Assembly (NCBI GenBank): GCA_025937615.1
Contig: JAICRA010000097.1
Coordinates: 1 to 6,236 of the forward strand
Length of the DNA stretch: 6,236 bases
DNA from: Thermomicrobiales bacterium
GTDB taxonomy: Bacteria; Chloroflexota; Chloroflexia; Thermomicrobiales; UBA6265
Reading direction: 5' to 3'
A model generated the notes under the pieces. That model saw nothing but the letters and a program-made list of their open reading frames with translations, was not told the DNA's origin and searched no databases. Shown here one piece after another: positions 1 through 6,007 of the stretch (its first letter is position 1; each line of letters begins with the position of its first letter). The translations under genes were made by a program, and so were the position numbers.

Positions 1-283
1 GTGCCACGAGGGGAGCTATGACCGCGAGAAAGGCGATCAAGAGCAGCGACGTAGCGGTTTCGTCAAGCAACGTCACGCAGCCGAGCGCCGCGACAATCCC
101 GTAACCGATCCGTGAATGCAAACCGATGCGAGTCGGGTCCACTCCGGCTACCAATCCCAAATACTCCCGATACCCGGCGATTCCCAAGAGGATCATGAGT
201 AGCGCGAAGATCGGGCCACCCAGAAATAAGGGGACCAGACCGACCGCTACGACAAGTACCGAGCCGATGACGCGCTCGCGCAC
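1..283 (-). CDS. cdsA: Phosphatidate cytidylyltransferase (CdsA), N-terminal part, cut by window edge
   Basis: CdsA condenses CTP with phosphatidic acid to give CDP-diacylglycerol, the precursor of membrane phospholipids; it is an integral membrane enzyme. Only the first 94 codons are inside the window. They start at a GTG (283-281), five bases after the uppS stop, with the N-terminus MRERVIGSVLVVAVG. An Arg-rich start leading straight into hydrophobic segments (about residues 5-22, 24-38, 59-73 and 78-94) is typical of CdsA N-termini. The C-terminal CTP/metal-binding signature of the family is off the window, so the call rests on the N-terminal pattern plus position: cdsA follows uppS in very many bacteria. 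No clear Shine-Dalgarno precedes the GTG, so translation is probably coupled to uppS. Another polytopic membrane protein cannot be fully excluded. Confidence 0.85.
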   Translation of the reverse strand, partial: MRERVIGSVLVVAVGLVPLFLGGPIFALLMILLGIAGYREYLGLVAGVDPTRIGLHSRIGYGIVAALGCVTLLDETATSLLLIAFLAVIAPLVA

Positions 284-288
284 TAGAG

Positions 289-1065
289 TTAGCGGTTCAC
301 CAGAGGAGCCGTCGGTGCGTGACTGGGCACACCGCCGAATCGTCGCTCGCGGCGCCCAAACTCCCTGACGGCCTCCAAGAGATCGTCTGGACCGAAATCG
401 GGCCAGAGAGTAGGCGTGAAGAAAAGTTCCGAATACGCACACTGCCAAAGGAGAAAATTGCTTATCCGGTGCTCTCCCGAAGTTCGGATAATGAGATCCG
501 GATCGGGGAGGTCCCAGGTAAACAGGTGCTTCTGCACGATCTCTTCGTCGACTGCTGCCGCCGGGACTCCGCTCGCCATCAGGCTCTTGATCGCGGCCAA
601 CAATTCCTGACGACCGCTGTAGTTGAACGCAAGCGTCAATATGAGGCGGTCGTTGGTCCGAGTTCGGTCGACGGCAGCGCGAACTGCAGCTTGAAGCTGC
701 GGGTCCAGCCCTTCGAGGCTGCCGATATGACGCAATTGTGCCCCTTGCCGGTCTAGCTCATCCGTTTCGCGCTCGATGACACCGGCGAGAATCTGGAGAA
801 TTCCTTCGATCTCTTCGCGCGGTCGCCGCCAGTTGTCCGTGGAAAAAGCCCAGAGCGTCAAGTATTCGACGCCTATTTCCGCCGCCGCCGTCGTGATGCG
901 CCGGATATTGTCTGTTCCGTGTTGGTGGCCAGCAAGGCGCGGCAGTCCTCTTCGCGCCGCCCACCGGCCATTGCCATCCATGATGATTGCGATGTGGCGC
1001 GGGATCTCGGAACAAGTCAGCTTTGGGCCGGCCGCACTCGGGGCGTGGTCAGCCGACGGCTTCAT
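289..1065 (-). CDS. uppS: Undecaprenyl diphosphate synthase (cis-prenyltransferase), 258 aa
   Basis: Adds isopentenyl units in cis to farnesyl diphosphate, making the C55 lipid carrier for peptidoglycan and other glycans; acts at the cytoplasmic membrane face. The family signature HIAIIMDGNGRWA lies at residues 24-36, with D30 as the Mg-diphosphate-binding aspartate. Further conserved elements are GHQHG (46-50), FSTDNWRRP (74-82), NYSGRQEL (148-155), IIRTSGEHRISNFLLWQ (192-208) and YSELFF (211-216). Length matches the roughly 250-aa family norm, so the enzyme looks complete. The frame stays open to 1188 (MQSGWV...), but that start would overlap frr by 50 bases and add 41 unconserved residues. 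I chose ATG 1065, which puts the catalytic Asp at the usual distance from the N-terminus; the GTG just before it (1068) is equally possible. No strong Shine-Dalgarno is visible. A small dyad (CGACCC/GGGTCG, 1073-1085) lies directly upstream. The 73-nt gap to frr shows nothing else recognisable. Confidence 0.96.
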   Translation of the reverse strand: MKPSADHAPSAAGPKLTCSEIPRHIAIIMDGNGRWAARRGLPRLAGHQHGTDNIRRITTAAAEIGVEYLTLWAFSTDNWRRPREEIEGILQILAGVIERETDELDRQGAQLRHIGSLEGLDPQLQAAVRAAVDRTRTNDRLILTLAFNYSGRQELLAAIKSLMASGVPAAAVDEEIVQKHLFTWDLPDPDLIIRTSGEHRISNFLLWQCAYSELFFTPTLWPDFGPDDLLEAVREFGRRERRFGGVPSHAPTAPLVNR

Positions 1066-1138
1066 CACCCACCGACCCGGGGTCGCAGCGCCCAGGAATT
1101 GGTGAGACAGTGCACGACATGCAGCGTCAGGGCAATAC

Positions 1139-1696
1139 TCAAACCTCGAGGACCTCCTGTTCCTTCGCCTTACCCACCCGCTCTGCATCGCTCACGTAAC
1201 GCTTTGTCAGTTCGTCCACCTGATGTTCCGCGCGGCGTTCATCGTCTTCACCGATGAGCTTCTCGGTCAGGAGTTCTTTGACGTGAGCCATGGCGTCGCG
1301 GCGTATGTTCCGCAACGCGACTTTGCCCTCCTCGACATGGCCGTGAACGAGCTTAACCAACTGCTTTCTGCGCTCTTCGGTTAGCGGTGGGATTGCGATT
1401 CGCACGACCTGGCCATCATTGTTCGGATTGAGACCTAGCTCCGACTTCCTGATCGCTTTTTCGATCGCGGGCATCGAGCTACGATCCCACGGCTGAATGA
1501 CCAGCAACCTTGGCTCTGGAACCGAGATTCCGGCGAGTTGATTGAGCGGAGTGGAACTTCCGTAATATTCAACCGGCAGGCGCTCTACCAAAGATGGAGA
1601 GGCGCGACCTGTTCGAATGGTTGCCAAGTCGCGGCGAAGGGCGTCAATGGCTTTCCCCATCCGGACCTCGGCGTCGTCCATGACGTCTTTGATCAT
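1139..1696 (-). CDS. frr: Ribosome recycling factor (RRF), 185 aa
   Basis: RRF works with EF-G after termination to split the 70S ribosome and free the mRNA and tRNA. The 185-aa length equals that of E. coli RRF and the protein aligns end to end without obvious gaps. Visible landmarks are DAEVRM (8-13), IRTGRASPSL (27-36), VEYYGSSTPLNQLA (42-55), EKAIRKSELGLNPN (79-92), PPLTEERRKQL (103-113), and RNIRRDA (129-135) with the functionally important arginine at 132. Helical domain I is the N- and C-terminal thirds; domain II is the middle. The frame remains open to 1921, but those 75 extra residues overlap pyrH and are low-complexity. Start ATG 1696 is fixed by homology and by a GAGGAG Shine-Dalgarno eight bases upstream. 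A 124-nt gap separates it from pyrH, long for this operon, so an internal promoter is possible. Confidence 0.98.
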   Translation of the reverse strand: MIKDVMDDAEVRMGKAIDALRRDLATIRTGRASPSLVERLPVEYYGSSTPLNQLAGISVPEPRLLVIQPWDRSSMPAIEKAIRKSELGLNPNNDGQVVRIAIPPLTEERRKQLVKLVHGHVEEGKVALRNIRRDAMAHVKELLTEKLIGEDDERRAEHQVDELTKRYVSDAERVGKAKEQEVLEV

Positions 1697-1704
1697 GCGA
1701 TGGT

Positions 1705-1710
1705 CTCCTC
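1705..1710 (-). promoter_or_regulatory. Shine-Dalgarno site of frr
   Basis: GAGGAG on the minus strand, eight bases before the ATG at 1696. It decides the frr start against the longer open frame that runs back into pyrH. Confidence 0.85.
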
Positions 1711-1820
1711 GAAACGCCCTGACGCAGGTGGTCGTCGCGGGCGTCCCTCTACTCCGGCAAAGCGCCTCGTGATTGTACGACGCGGTGCCCGGAGAAGGCC
1801 TGTCCAGGACCGGCGAACGG

Positions 1821-2558
1821 CTAGAAGAATTCTGACGAGCCAGGCGTGATGAGCGTCCCAACGGGTTCGCCCAGGGCAGCCCCCTCGATCGCTGATCGCT
1901 CGCTGATGTCGAAGACAACAATCGGCAGACCGTTGTCGCGGAGCAGAGCGAGCGCCGACATATCCATAACCTTCAAGTCTCGTTCAACCGCCTCTTGGTG
2001 ACTGATGCGTTTGTACCGGCGCGCCGCTGGATCACTATTCGGGTCCGCGGAGTAGACGCCGTCGACACGGTTCTTAGCCATGAGCAGGACATCGGCGTCA
2101 AGTTCCAGCGACCTCAACGCGGCGGCTGTGTCTGTCGTGAAAAACGGGTTGCCCGTGCCGGCGGCAAGGATAACGACTCGGCCTTTTTCCATATGGCGAA
2201 TCGCACGGCGACGGATGTAGGGCTCCGCCACTTCATGCATTTCGATTGCCGTCATGACCCGCGTTTGGACATCCTGCTTTTCGAGCGCGTCCTGGAGTGC
2301 CAGCGCATTGAGCACGGTTGCGACCATACCCATGTAGTCGGCCGTGGCACGATCCATTCCCTGGCTGCTAGCGGAGATTCCTCGCCAGATGTTTCCGCCG
2401 CCGATGACGATCGCTATCTCGACACTGTGCTCAGCAACTCGCTTAATTTGCAGGGCTAGGCGGTCGACAACTGCCGGATCAATTCCGAAGGCGGACTCGC
2501 CGACCATCGCCTCGCCACTGAGTTTGAGGAGGACGCGATGGAACCGCTCGTTCGCCAC
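1821..2558 (-). CDS. pyrH: UMP kinase (PyrH), 245 aa, GTG start
   Basis: Cytoplasmic UMP kinase of the amino-acid-kinase fold: ATP + UMP to ADP + UDP, feeding UTP/CTP synthesis; bacterial forms are usually hexameric and regulated by GTP and UTP. Visible motifs in order: LLKLSGEAM (10-18, ATP-phosphate lysine K12), VIGGGNIWRG (51-60, glycine-rich substrate loop), MDRATADYMGMVATVLNAL (68-86, UMP-binding region typical of PyrH), GTGNPFFTTDTAA (134-146) and MAKNRVDGVYSADP (160-173). Length agrees with the roughly 240-aa family. The frame is open to 2684, overlapping tsf by 62 bases, but the extra 42 residues are Arg/Cys-rich and unlike the family. The GTG at 2558 follows a GGAGGG Shine-Dalgarno and places the first kinase motif at residue 10, as expected. 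The gap to tsf is 64 nt. Confidence 0.97.
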   Translation of the reverse strand: MANERFHRVLLKLSGEAMVGESAFGIDPAVVDRLALQIKRVAEHSVEIAIVIGGGNIWRGISASSQGMDRATADYMGMVATVLNALALQDALEKQDVQTRVMTAIEMHEVAEPYIRRRAIRHMEKGRVVILAAGTGNPFFTTDTAAALRSLELDADVLLMAKNRVDGVYSADPNSDPAARRYKRISHQEAVERDLKVMDMSALALLRDNGLPIVVFDISERSAIEGAALGEPVGTLITPGSSEFF

Positions 2559-2561
2559 TAT

Positions 2562-2567
2562 CCCTCC
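2562..2567 (-). promoter_or_regulatory. Shine-Dalgarno site of pyrH
   Basis: GGAGGG on the minus strand, three bases before the GTG at 2558 (four from the GGAGG core). The spacing is short, but it is the only strong site near the conserved N-terminus and it selects the GTG start over the upstream ATG inside tsf. Confidence 0.75.
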
Positions 2568-2622
2568 GAATTCAACGCAGGCGGCGCGCAGATCGCGATG
2601 CAGCCTCTGCCGGCGGCAGTCT

Positions 2623-3183
2623 CTACGCTTCGGGGGCCGCGCTGTTTCCAGTTCCCACTTCGAACCGGGCAAACCGCCGCACAACGATATTCTCGCCGAG
2701 CTTCCCGATCCGCTCCCGGACGAGGTCCCGGATGGTTAGTCTTGGATCCTTGATGAATGGCTGCTCGAGCAGGACTACAGCCGCCGCCGCCATATCGCGG
2801 TCACCGTGTTCCTTCTCGAGATTCTCCCAGGCTTCGGTCGGAACCTCGTCAATTGACACATAGCTTGGAGACGTCGCGGCCACCTGCATCGCGAGATCGT
2901 GAGCAAGTTCCCGGAACTCCGGTGTCCGCGCGACAAAATCGGTCTCGCAATTGACTTCTACCATCGAGCCGATCCGACCGGCTCCATGAATGTATGGCTC
3001 GATCAGCCCCTGCGACGCGGCGCGACCCGTTTTCTTGTCGGCCTTTGCCAAGCCTTGTTGTTTGAGTAGGTCGACGGCCTTGGCGAGGTCACCCCCGACC
3101 TGCTCGAGCGCGCGTTTGCACTCCATGATTCCAGCTCCACTCTTTTCGCGGAGCTCTTTGACTTGGTTAGCTGTGACCGCCAT
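2623..3183 (-). CDS. tsf: Elongation factor Ts, short form, 186 aa
   Basis: EF-Ts is the guanine-nucleotide exchange factor that releases GDP from EF-Tu. The N-terminal UBA-like domain (about residues 4-42) has the motifs VKELREKSGAGIMECK (8-23) and AVDLLKQQGL (36-45). The core subdomain follows, with VEVNCETDFVAR (75-86) containing the TDFV motif that contacts EF-Tu, then KDPRLTIRDLVRERIGKLGENI (motif positions 145-166). The protein ends soon after (FARFEVGTG...), so the second core subdomain and coiled coil of the roughly 280-aa E. coli-type protein are absent. This is the known compact architecture of Thermus EF-Ts (about 196 aa, active as a dimer), and I recall similar lengths in Chloroflexota; nothing suggests a frameshift. 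ATG 3183 has a GGAGA Shine-Dalgarno (3192-3196) at eight bases. It lies 118 nt after rpsB. Confidence 0.97.
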   Translation of the reverse strand: MAVTANQVKELREKSGAGIMECKRALEQVGGDLAKAVDLLKQQGLAKADKKTGRAASQGLIEPYIHGAGRIGSMVEVNCETDFVARTPEFRELAHDLAMQVAATSPSYVSIDEVPTEAWENLEKEHGDRDMAAAAVVLLEQPFIKDPRLTIRDLVRERIGKLGENIVVRRFARFEVGTGNSAAPEA

Positions 3184-3213
3184 CTATGTGTTCTCCAAAA
3201 TCTGAGGCGATGT

Positions 3214-3251
3214 GCGCCGGTCAATTTGAGTCCAGAAATACTCGCCGGCGC
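3214..3251 (-). other. Possible RNA stem-loop in the rpsB-tsf gap
   Basis: CCGGCGC (3245-3251 on the plus strand) is the exact complement of GCGCCGG (3214-3220), giving a 7-bp GC-rich outer stem around 24 bases. Inside, GAGT (3228-3231) and ACTC (3240-3243) form a second 4-bp stem with an 8-base loop. In the minus-strand transcript this fold would sit between the rpsB stop and the tsf Shine-Dalgarno. No T-run follows directly, so it is not a normal intrinsic terminator. It could set the S2 to EF-Ts ratio by pausing, RNA processing or initiation control, but it could also be chance in GC-rich sequence. Confidence 0.3.
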
Positions 3252-3301
3252 CGGTGCTTGAAGCGGAATAGCCGGCTTCGTATCCCCGCCGAGCTATAAG
3301 C

Positions 3302-4159
3302 CTATAGTTGGGCTTCTTGATCGGAACCTGCACCGGTGTCGGCAGCCACCAACTCCGCACTATCTTCGTCGCCCGCGAACAGCTCAGCGAAGTCGGACTC
3401 TCGCGACTCGGCTGGCATCTCGCGATCCGCTTGGGCAATCTCAAAGCGCGTCTGTCCTTCGATTGCGGCGTCCGCAATCCCCGCCGTGAGGAGTCGGACT
3501 GCGCGGATGGCGTCGTCGTTCGCGGGAATGAGAAAGTCTGCGTCGTCCGGATCACAATTTGTGTCGGTGACGGCGATGACGGGAACGCCAAGGCGACGGG
3601 CCTCATGTACCGCCAATTGCTCCCGCTTGGGATCGATGATGAAAATCCCAGCTGGAAGCTGCGTCATGTCCCGCATACCGCCCAACGTCCGCTCCAGTCG
3701 TTCGAGCTCCGCCATCTTTCCCGCAGCTTCCTGTTTTGGCAGCAGGTCAAACGCGCCGCGTGCCATCTCGGCTTGAAGCTGTTTCATGTAGCGAAGCCGG
3801 TTGCGAATTGTTACAAAGTTCGTGAGCGTTCCCCCGAGCCAACGACGATTGACATAGTATTGTCCGGAGCGCCTTGCTTCACGTTCAACGACGTCTTGCG
3901 CCTGCTTTTTTGTGCCTACGAAGAGAATCTTTCCGCCGCGAGACGTTGCGTCGACGACAAAATCGTGCGCCGCGGCAAGGAGGGGAACAGTCTGCTGTAG
4001 ATCGATGATATGAATGCCATTGCGCTCAGCGAAAATGTACGGCTTCATTTTCGGGTTCCAGCGCTTCGCCTGATGCCCGAAATGCACGCCCGCCTCGAGC
4101 AGGGCTTTGAGCGTCACCCGCGGTGATTGCCCGTGTATGCTAGTCGCGGTCGTATCCAC
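3302..4159 (-). CDS. rpsB: 30S ribosomal protein S2, 285 aa, GTG start, acidic C-terminal tail
   Basis: S2 sits on the solvent side of the 30S subunit near S1 and the anti-Shine-Dalgarno region and joins late in assembly. Diagnostic segments: [20 protein letters not shown] (20-39), [17 protein letters not shown] (41-57), [14 protein letters not shown] (78-91), [11 protein letters not shown] (105-115), [10 protein letters not shown] (168-177), [26 protein letters not shown] (motif positions 192-217) and IRAVRLL (218-224). The helical coiled-coil hairpin lies at about 120-165. The protein is somewhat longer than the usual 230-260 aa because of an Asp/Glu-rich tail (about 245-285). The start is GTG at 4159 with AGGAGG four bases upstream; no other in-frame Met precedes the conserved region. 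It is the first gene of the core operon, preceded by a 180-nt gap containing the likely promoter. Confidence 0.98.
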   Translation of the reverse strand: MDTTATSIHGQSPRVTLKALLEAGVHFGHQAKRWNPKMKPYIFAERNGIHIIDLQQTVPLLAAAHDFVVDATSRGGKILFVGTKKQAQDVVEREARRSGQYYVNRRWLGGTLTNFVTIRNRLRYMKQLQAEMARGAFDLLPKQEAAGKMAELERLERTLGGMRDMTQLPAGIFIIDPKREQLAVHEARRLGVPVIAVTDTNCDPDDADFLIPANDDAIRAVRLLTAGIADAAIEGQTRFEIAQADREMPAESRESDFAELFAGDEDSAELVAADTGAGSDQEAQL

Positions 4160-4163
4160 TGAT

Positions 4164-4169
4164 CCTCCT
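4164..4169 (-). promoter_or_regulatory. Shine-Dalgarno site of rpsB
   Basis: A perfect AGGAGG on the minus strand, four bases before the GTG at 4159. It supports the GTG start despite the tight spacing. An ATG four bases upstream of this site opens a different frame of only 19 codons and is probably not used. Confidence 0.8.
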
Positions 4170-4256
4170 GCATGGTGTTAAACTTCCGCGCCTTTCTTCC
4201 TGCTACCGGACCCACAAAAACGGAGCACACCCGCCGCAGTCCAGACGCGTGACAAA

Positions 4257-4286
4257 TTGCGGCGCAGCCGAAGGGCTGCGCCGCGA
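4257..4286 (-). terminator. Strong GC-rich hairpin before rpsB (terminator or 5' leader stem)
   Basis: GGCGCAGCC (4261-4269) and GGCTGCGCC (4274-4282) form a perfect 9-bp stem around a 4-base loop. The next pairs C4260-G4283 and G4259-C4284 extend it to 11 bp, then a T-G wobble and a T-A pair make 13. In the minus-strand transcript the loop is CUUC and the stem is followed by AATTTGT, a weak U-tract. It lies about 55 nt past the stop of the SH3b gene, so it may be that gene's intrinsic terminator. The poor T-tract and the -10 element just upstream make a structured 5' end of the rpsB mRNA an equally good reading. Confidence 0.5.
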
Positions 4287-4289
4287 AGG

Positions 4290-4298
4290 AGTATACCA
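4290..4298 (-). promoter_or_regulatory. Extended -10 promoter element, probably for rpsB operon
   Basis: The minus strand reads TGG-TATACT: a -10 hexamer with five of six matches to TATAAT (4295-4290), preceded by the TGn extension (4298-4296). No good -35 hexamer lies 16-18 bases further up (17-nt spacing gives GCAGGT), which extended -10 promoters tolerate. Transcription would start near 4283, giving a leader of about 124 nt before the rpsB GTG that begins almost exactly with the GC-rich hairpin. It lies in the only sizeable gap between the envelope genes and the translation operon. Confidence 0.5.
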
Positions 4299-4339
4299 GT
4301 CCAGCGCGGGTCACCTGCAGAACGTTGCCGCGTGGAGAT

Positions 4340-5281
4340 CTATGCGGGGGCGGGCTCCAAGTACTCCTCGATGACGAAGCCCGACTGGCCCGTATCAACC
4401 ACGGTCACCGGCCACCAGTCACATTGACCCGCTTCTTGGAATTCACCCGTGACTTGCAACCGGGTGCCCTCCGGCAAAACGACGACCGCAGCGCTGTCCG
4501 TCGAGGGCCCTTCACGAAGGTTGAGTTCGGCGGTTGTCGTAACTACCGCCCCCACTTCATAGACAGGTAGGCTTGCGCACGGATTGGCGGCATCGGCGGC
4601 TGGCGCGGCAGGGGTCGGGGTGACTGGTTGGGTCGTTGCCACAGCTGGAGGCGCGGTGGGCGTAGGAACTTGCGGGGGGCCTGGTGTCGGAGCAATGACG
4701 ACTGCAGTTGCCGTTGGCGGTGCCGGAGTCGCTTCGTTGACCGGTGTGATCACAGCCACGGTCTCCACCGTCGGTGGTGGTTGGTCACCACCGTCACCGA
4801 TCAACGCGGACGCCCAGTACCATAACAGCCCGATCAGCAGCAGAAGTCCGATTACGGGCAGGGCGATCCGGAGGTAGTCGGTCCAGTAGCGCTCCTCGGG
4901 CTGATAGCTCACGGTGCGCTCCTCACTCGGTCCAGCCGGCCCCTGCCCCTCAGCCATCATCTCACCTCCAGACTGCCCTGGTTCCTGACCGAGGCGATGG
5001 GTCGCTGTCTCCAGCGGACCGGCTTCGGACGCGAAGGAGTTGTGATGCGGAATGACATCTTTCGCGTGTGAGGGCTCCCACAGGTCCTTCGCTGCGCCGA
5101 TTTCGCAATCCAGCGTCCTAGAGTCAACAGGATGGCTTTCTTGGGGTCCGTAGAGCCGCGCGTTCCGGCACCACCCCTGGCGCCAGACGGCCGATGGCTC
5201 ATAGAACCGGCAGGTGCCACACGCCCGCAACGTCACTGGCCGCTCGTCGATCGAAGCGTGCTGCGGGGGTGACTGCCCCAC
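4340..5281 (-). CDS. Membrane protein: Cys4 motif, one TM helix, Pro/Thr linker, SH3b domain (313 aa)
   Basis: No specific function recognised. From the N-terminus: a Cys4 motif CGTCRFYEP...GWCRNARLYG...VDSRTLDCE with cysteines at 21, 24, 38 and 59 (CxxC-x13-C-x20-C), which could bind zinc or another metal; a hydrophilic stretch (60-130); one hydrophobic helix (about 138-161) preceded by R131/R138 and followed by DGGD, so N-terminus inside by the positive-inside rule; a Pro/Thr/Ala linker (about 168-234); and a C-terminal SH3b (SH3 type 3) domain (about 245-308) with ELNLREGPSTDSAAVVVLPEGT and GFVIEEYLE at its ends. Two more cysteines (235, 287) flank and lie within this domain and could form a disulfide outside. 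SH3b domains often bind peptidoglycan or peptides. The start is GTG 5281, the first start codon I find before the Cys4 motif, but no Shine-Dalgarno is evident, so the first residues are uncertain. It lies 65 nt after a bactofilin gene. Confidence 0.85.
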   Translation of the reverse strand: MGQSPPQHASIDERPVTLRACGTCRFYEPSAVWRQGWCRNARLYGPQESHPVDSRTLDCEIGAAKDLWEPSHAKDVIPHHNSFASEAGPLETATHRLGQEPGQSGGEMMAEGQGPAGPSEERTVSYQPEERYWTDYLRIALPVIGLLLLIGLLWYWASALIGDGGDQPPPTVETVAVITPVNEATPAPPTATAVVIAPTPGPPQVPTPTAPPAVATTQPVTPTPAAPAADAANPCASLPVYEVGAVVTTTAELNLREGPSTDSAAVVVLPEGTRLQVTGEFQEAGQCDWWPVTVVDTGQSGFVIEEYLEPAPA

Positions 5282-5309
5282 GATTTGAGGGCGACCAAGA
5301 CAGGAGGAG

Positions 5310-5315
5310 ATTGTA
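5310..5315 (-). promoter_or_regulatory. Weak -10-like hexamer before the SH3b gene
   Basis: TACAAT on the minus strand matches TATAAT at five of six positions, 28 bases upstream of the GTG at 5281. At 17-18-base spacing only GTCAAG or AGTCAA is found, not a -35 box. It would give a leader of about 20 nt. The gene may equally be read through from the bactofilin gene. Confidence 0.25.
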
Positions 5316-5346
5316 CACCTCGCAGCTGCGCACTTGACTACTGGAG

Positions 5347-5919
5347 CTAGTCGGCGGGACCGCTGGGGTCTGGCTCGTCGTCCGCGGAATGACTGTCAGC
5401 ATCCCCCTCCGGAAATTCCCACGGTGCTTCAGGGCTTCCGAGCCGGCGGATAAATGTGGTGCCGTTGCCCGTCTGGCGCTCGGCCGGGTCGCTGCTGATC
5501 GAGGCGATGGAAGAGCGGGCTCGGACCGGGCGAAGCGTGGATCGCTCGATTCCTGCCATCTCGAGCTGACCCTCGTAGATGGCGCCTTCCTGGATCACCA
5601 GCGACCCGGTCGAAACCCGTGCCCGTACTCTCCCACTTGGGAGGATCTGGAGCCGCCCCCGGCAGCGAACCTCACCGGTAAGCTCTCCGGCCACGGTGAC
5701 GTGCTCGGCTTCGACTGTGGCGGAGATCGTCGCTCCTTCAGAGACGAACAGCGTGCCATCGCAAGTCACGTTTCCTTTCAGTTCGCCCTCGACCCGCAGA
5801 TCACGCTGCGAGCGAAAGTTTCCGTCAAACGCCGAATGGCGGTCGACGATACTCGCCGGGTCGAATGACGCCGTCGGCTCATCATTCCAATCAAGATCTG
5901 CCGTCGATAGGTCTCGCAT
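5347..5919 (-). CDS. Bactofilin family polymer-forming protein, 190 aa
   Basis: Bactofilins (DUF583) fold as right-handed beta-helices that polymerise without nucleotide into filaments or sheets, acting as scaffolds for cell-wall enzymes, shape, stalks or polarity. The core (about residues 28-122) shows the repeat typical of the family: hydrophobic/glycine turns such as FDGNF (31-35), LRVEGELKGNV (41-51), LFVSEGATI (57-65), VTVAGELTGEV (74-84), LQILPSGRVRARV (90-102) and LVIQEGAIYEGQLEM (107-121). The N-terminal tail is short and the C-terminal tail of about 68 residues is disordered-looking and acidic (ends DDEPDPSGPAD). ATG 5919 follows GGAG at seven bases; an in-frame ATG at 5940 lacks such a site. 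The role of this copy is unknown; its neighbours (another bactofilin before, an SH3b membrane protein after) suggest cell-envelope organisation. Confidence 0.9.
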   Translation of the reverse strand: MRDLSTADLDWNDEPTASFDPASIVDRHSAFDGNFRSQRDLRVEGELKGNVTCDGTLFVSEGATISATVEAEHVTVAGELTGEVRCRGRLQILPSGRVRARVSTGSLVIQEGAIYEGQLEMAGIERSTLRPVRARSSIASISSDPAERQTGNGTTFIRRLGSPEAPWEFPEGDADSHSADDEPDPSGPAD

Positions 5920-5926
5920 CTCGTAT

Positions 5927-5930
5927 CTCC
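5927..5930 (-). promoter_or_regulatory. Shine-Dalgarno site of the complete bactofilin gene
   Basis: GGAG (in GGAGAT) on the minus strand, seven bases before the ATG at 5919. It decides between this start and the in-frame ATG at 5940, which would add seven residues. Confidence 0.7.
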
Positions 5931-6007
5931 ATGCGCACATGCGGTCGCCGCGAACCCAGCCGGGCGTTGCATCCCAGGAGTAACGCGGGAAGACATTCAG
6001 TCAGTCC

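Noticed and set aside
319..756. A 145-codon plus-strand frame opposite uppS
   Set aside because: It is a shadow of uppS; the minus-strand protein carries all cis-prenyltransferase motifs across the same bases.
1066..1188. A 41-residue N-terminal extension of UppS
   Set aside because: It overlaps the end of frr by 50 bases, is Arg-rich and unconserved in appearance, and the shorter form already has the family's normal length.
1771..1778. The same octamer GTACAATC before frr and before the SH3b gene (5309-5316), as a possible shared regulatory motif
   Set aside because: Several hundred chance pairs of identical octamers are expected in about 6.2 kb, and neither copy has a -35 box.
3308..4000. 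A 230-codon open frame on the plus strand opposite rpsB
   Set aside because: It is entirely antisense to the strongly conserved S2 gene, resembles no family I know, and long antisense frames are common opposite GC-rich coding sequence.
4196..4220. A T-run (TTTTT on the minus strand, 4216-4220) as a second terminator before rpsB
   Set aside because: No convincing GC stem immediately precedes it on the minus strand, and a terminator there would cut off rpsB.
4114..4398. A minus-strand frame running over the rpsB start, including a 19-codon ATG mini-frame just before the rpsB Shine-Dalgarno site
   Set aside because: The codons after the ATG are out of frame with S2 and end inside rpsB without any recognisable protein; a regulatory upstream frame is possible but unsupported.
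4584..4877. A Gly/Val/Ala-rich 97-codon plus-strand frame opposite the SH3b gene
   Set aside because: Its composition is the complement of the Pro/Thr/Ala linker codons on the minus strand; no ribosome site or family match is visible.
5778..5996. A 72-codon minus-strand frame between and overlapping the bactofilin genes
   Set aside because: It overlaps the conserved bactofilin core in another frame and looks random (Arg/Thr-rich); the bactofilin frame has the Shine-Dalgarno site and family pattern.
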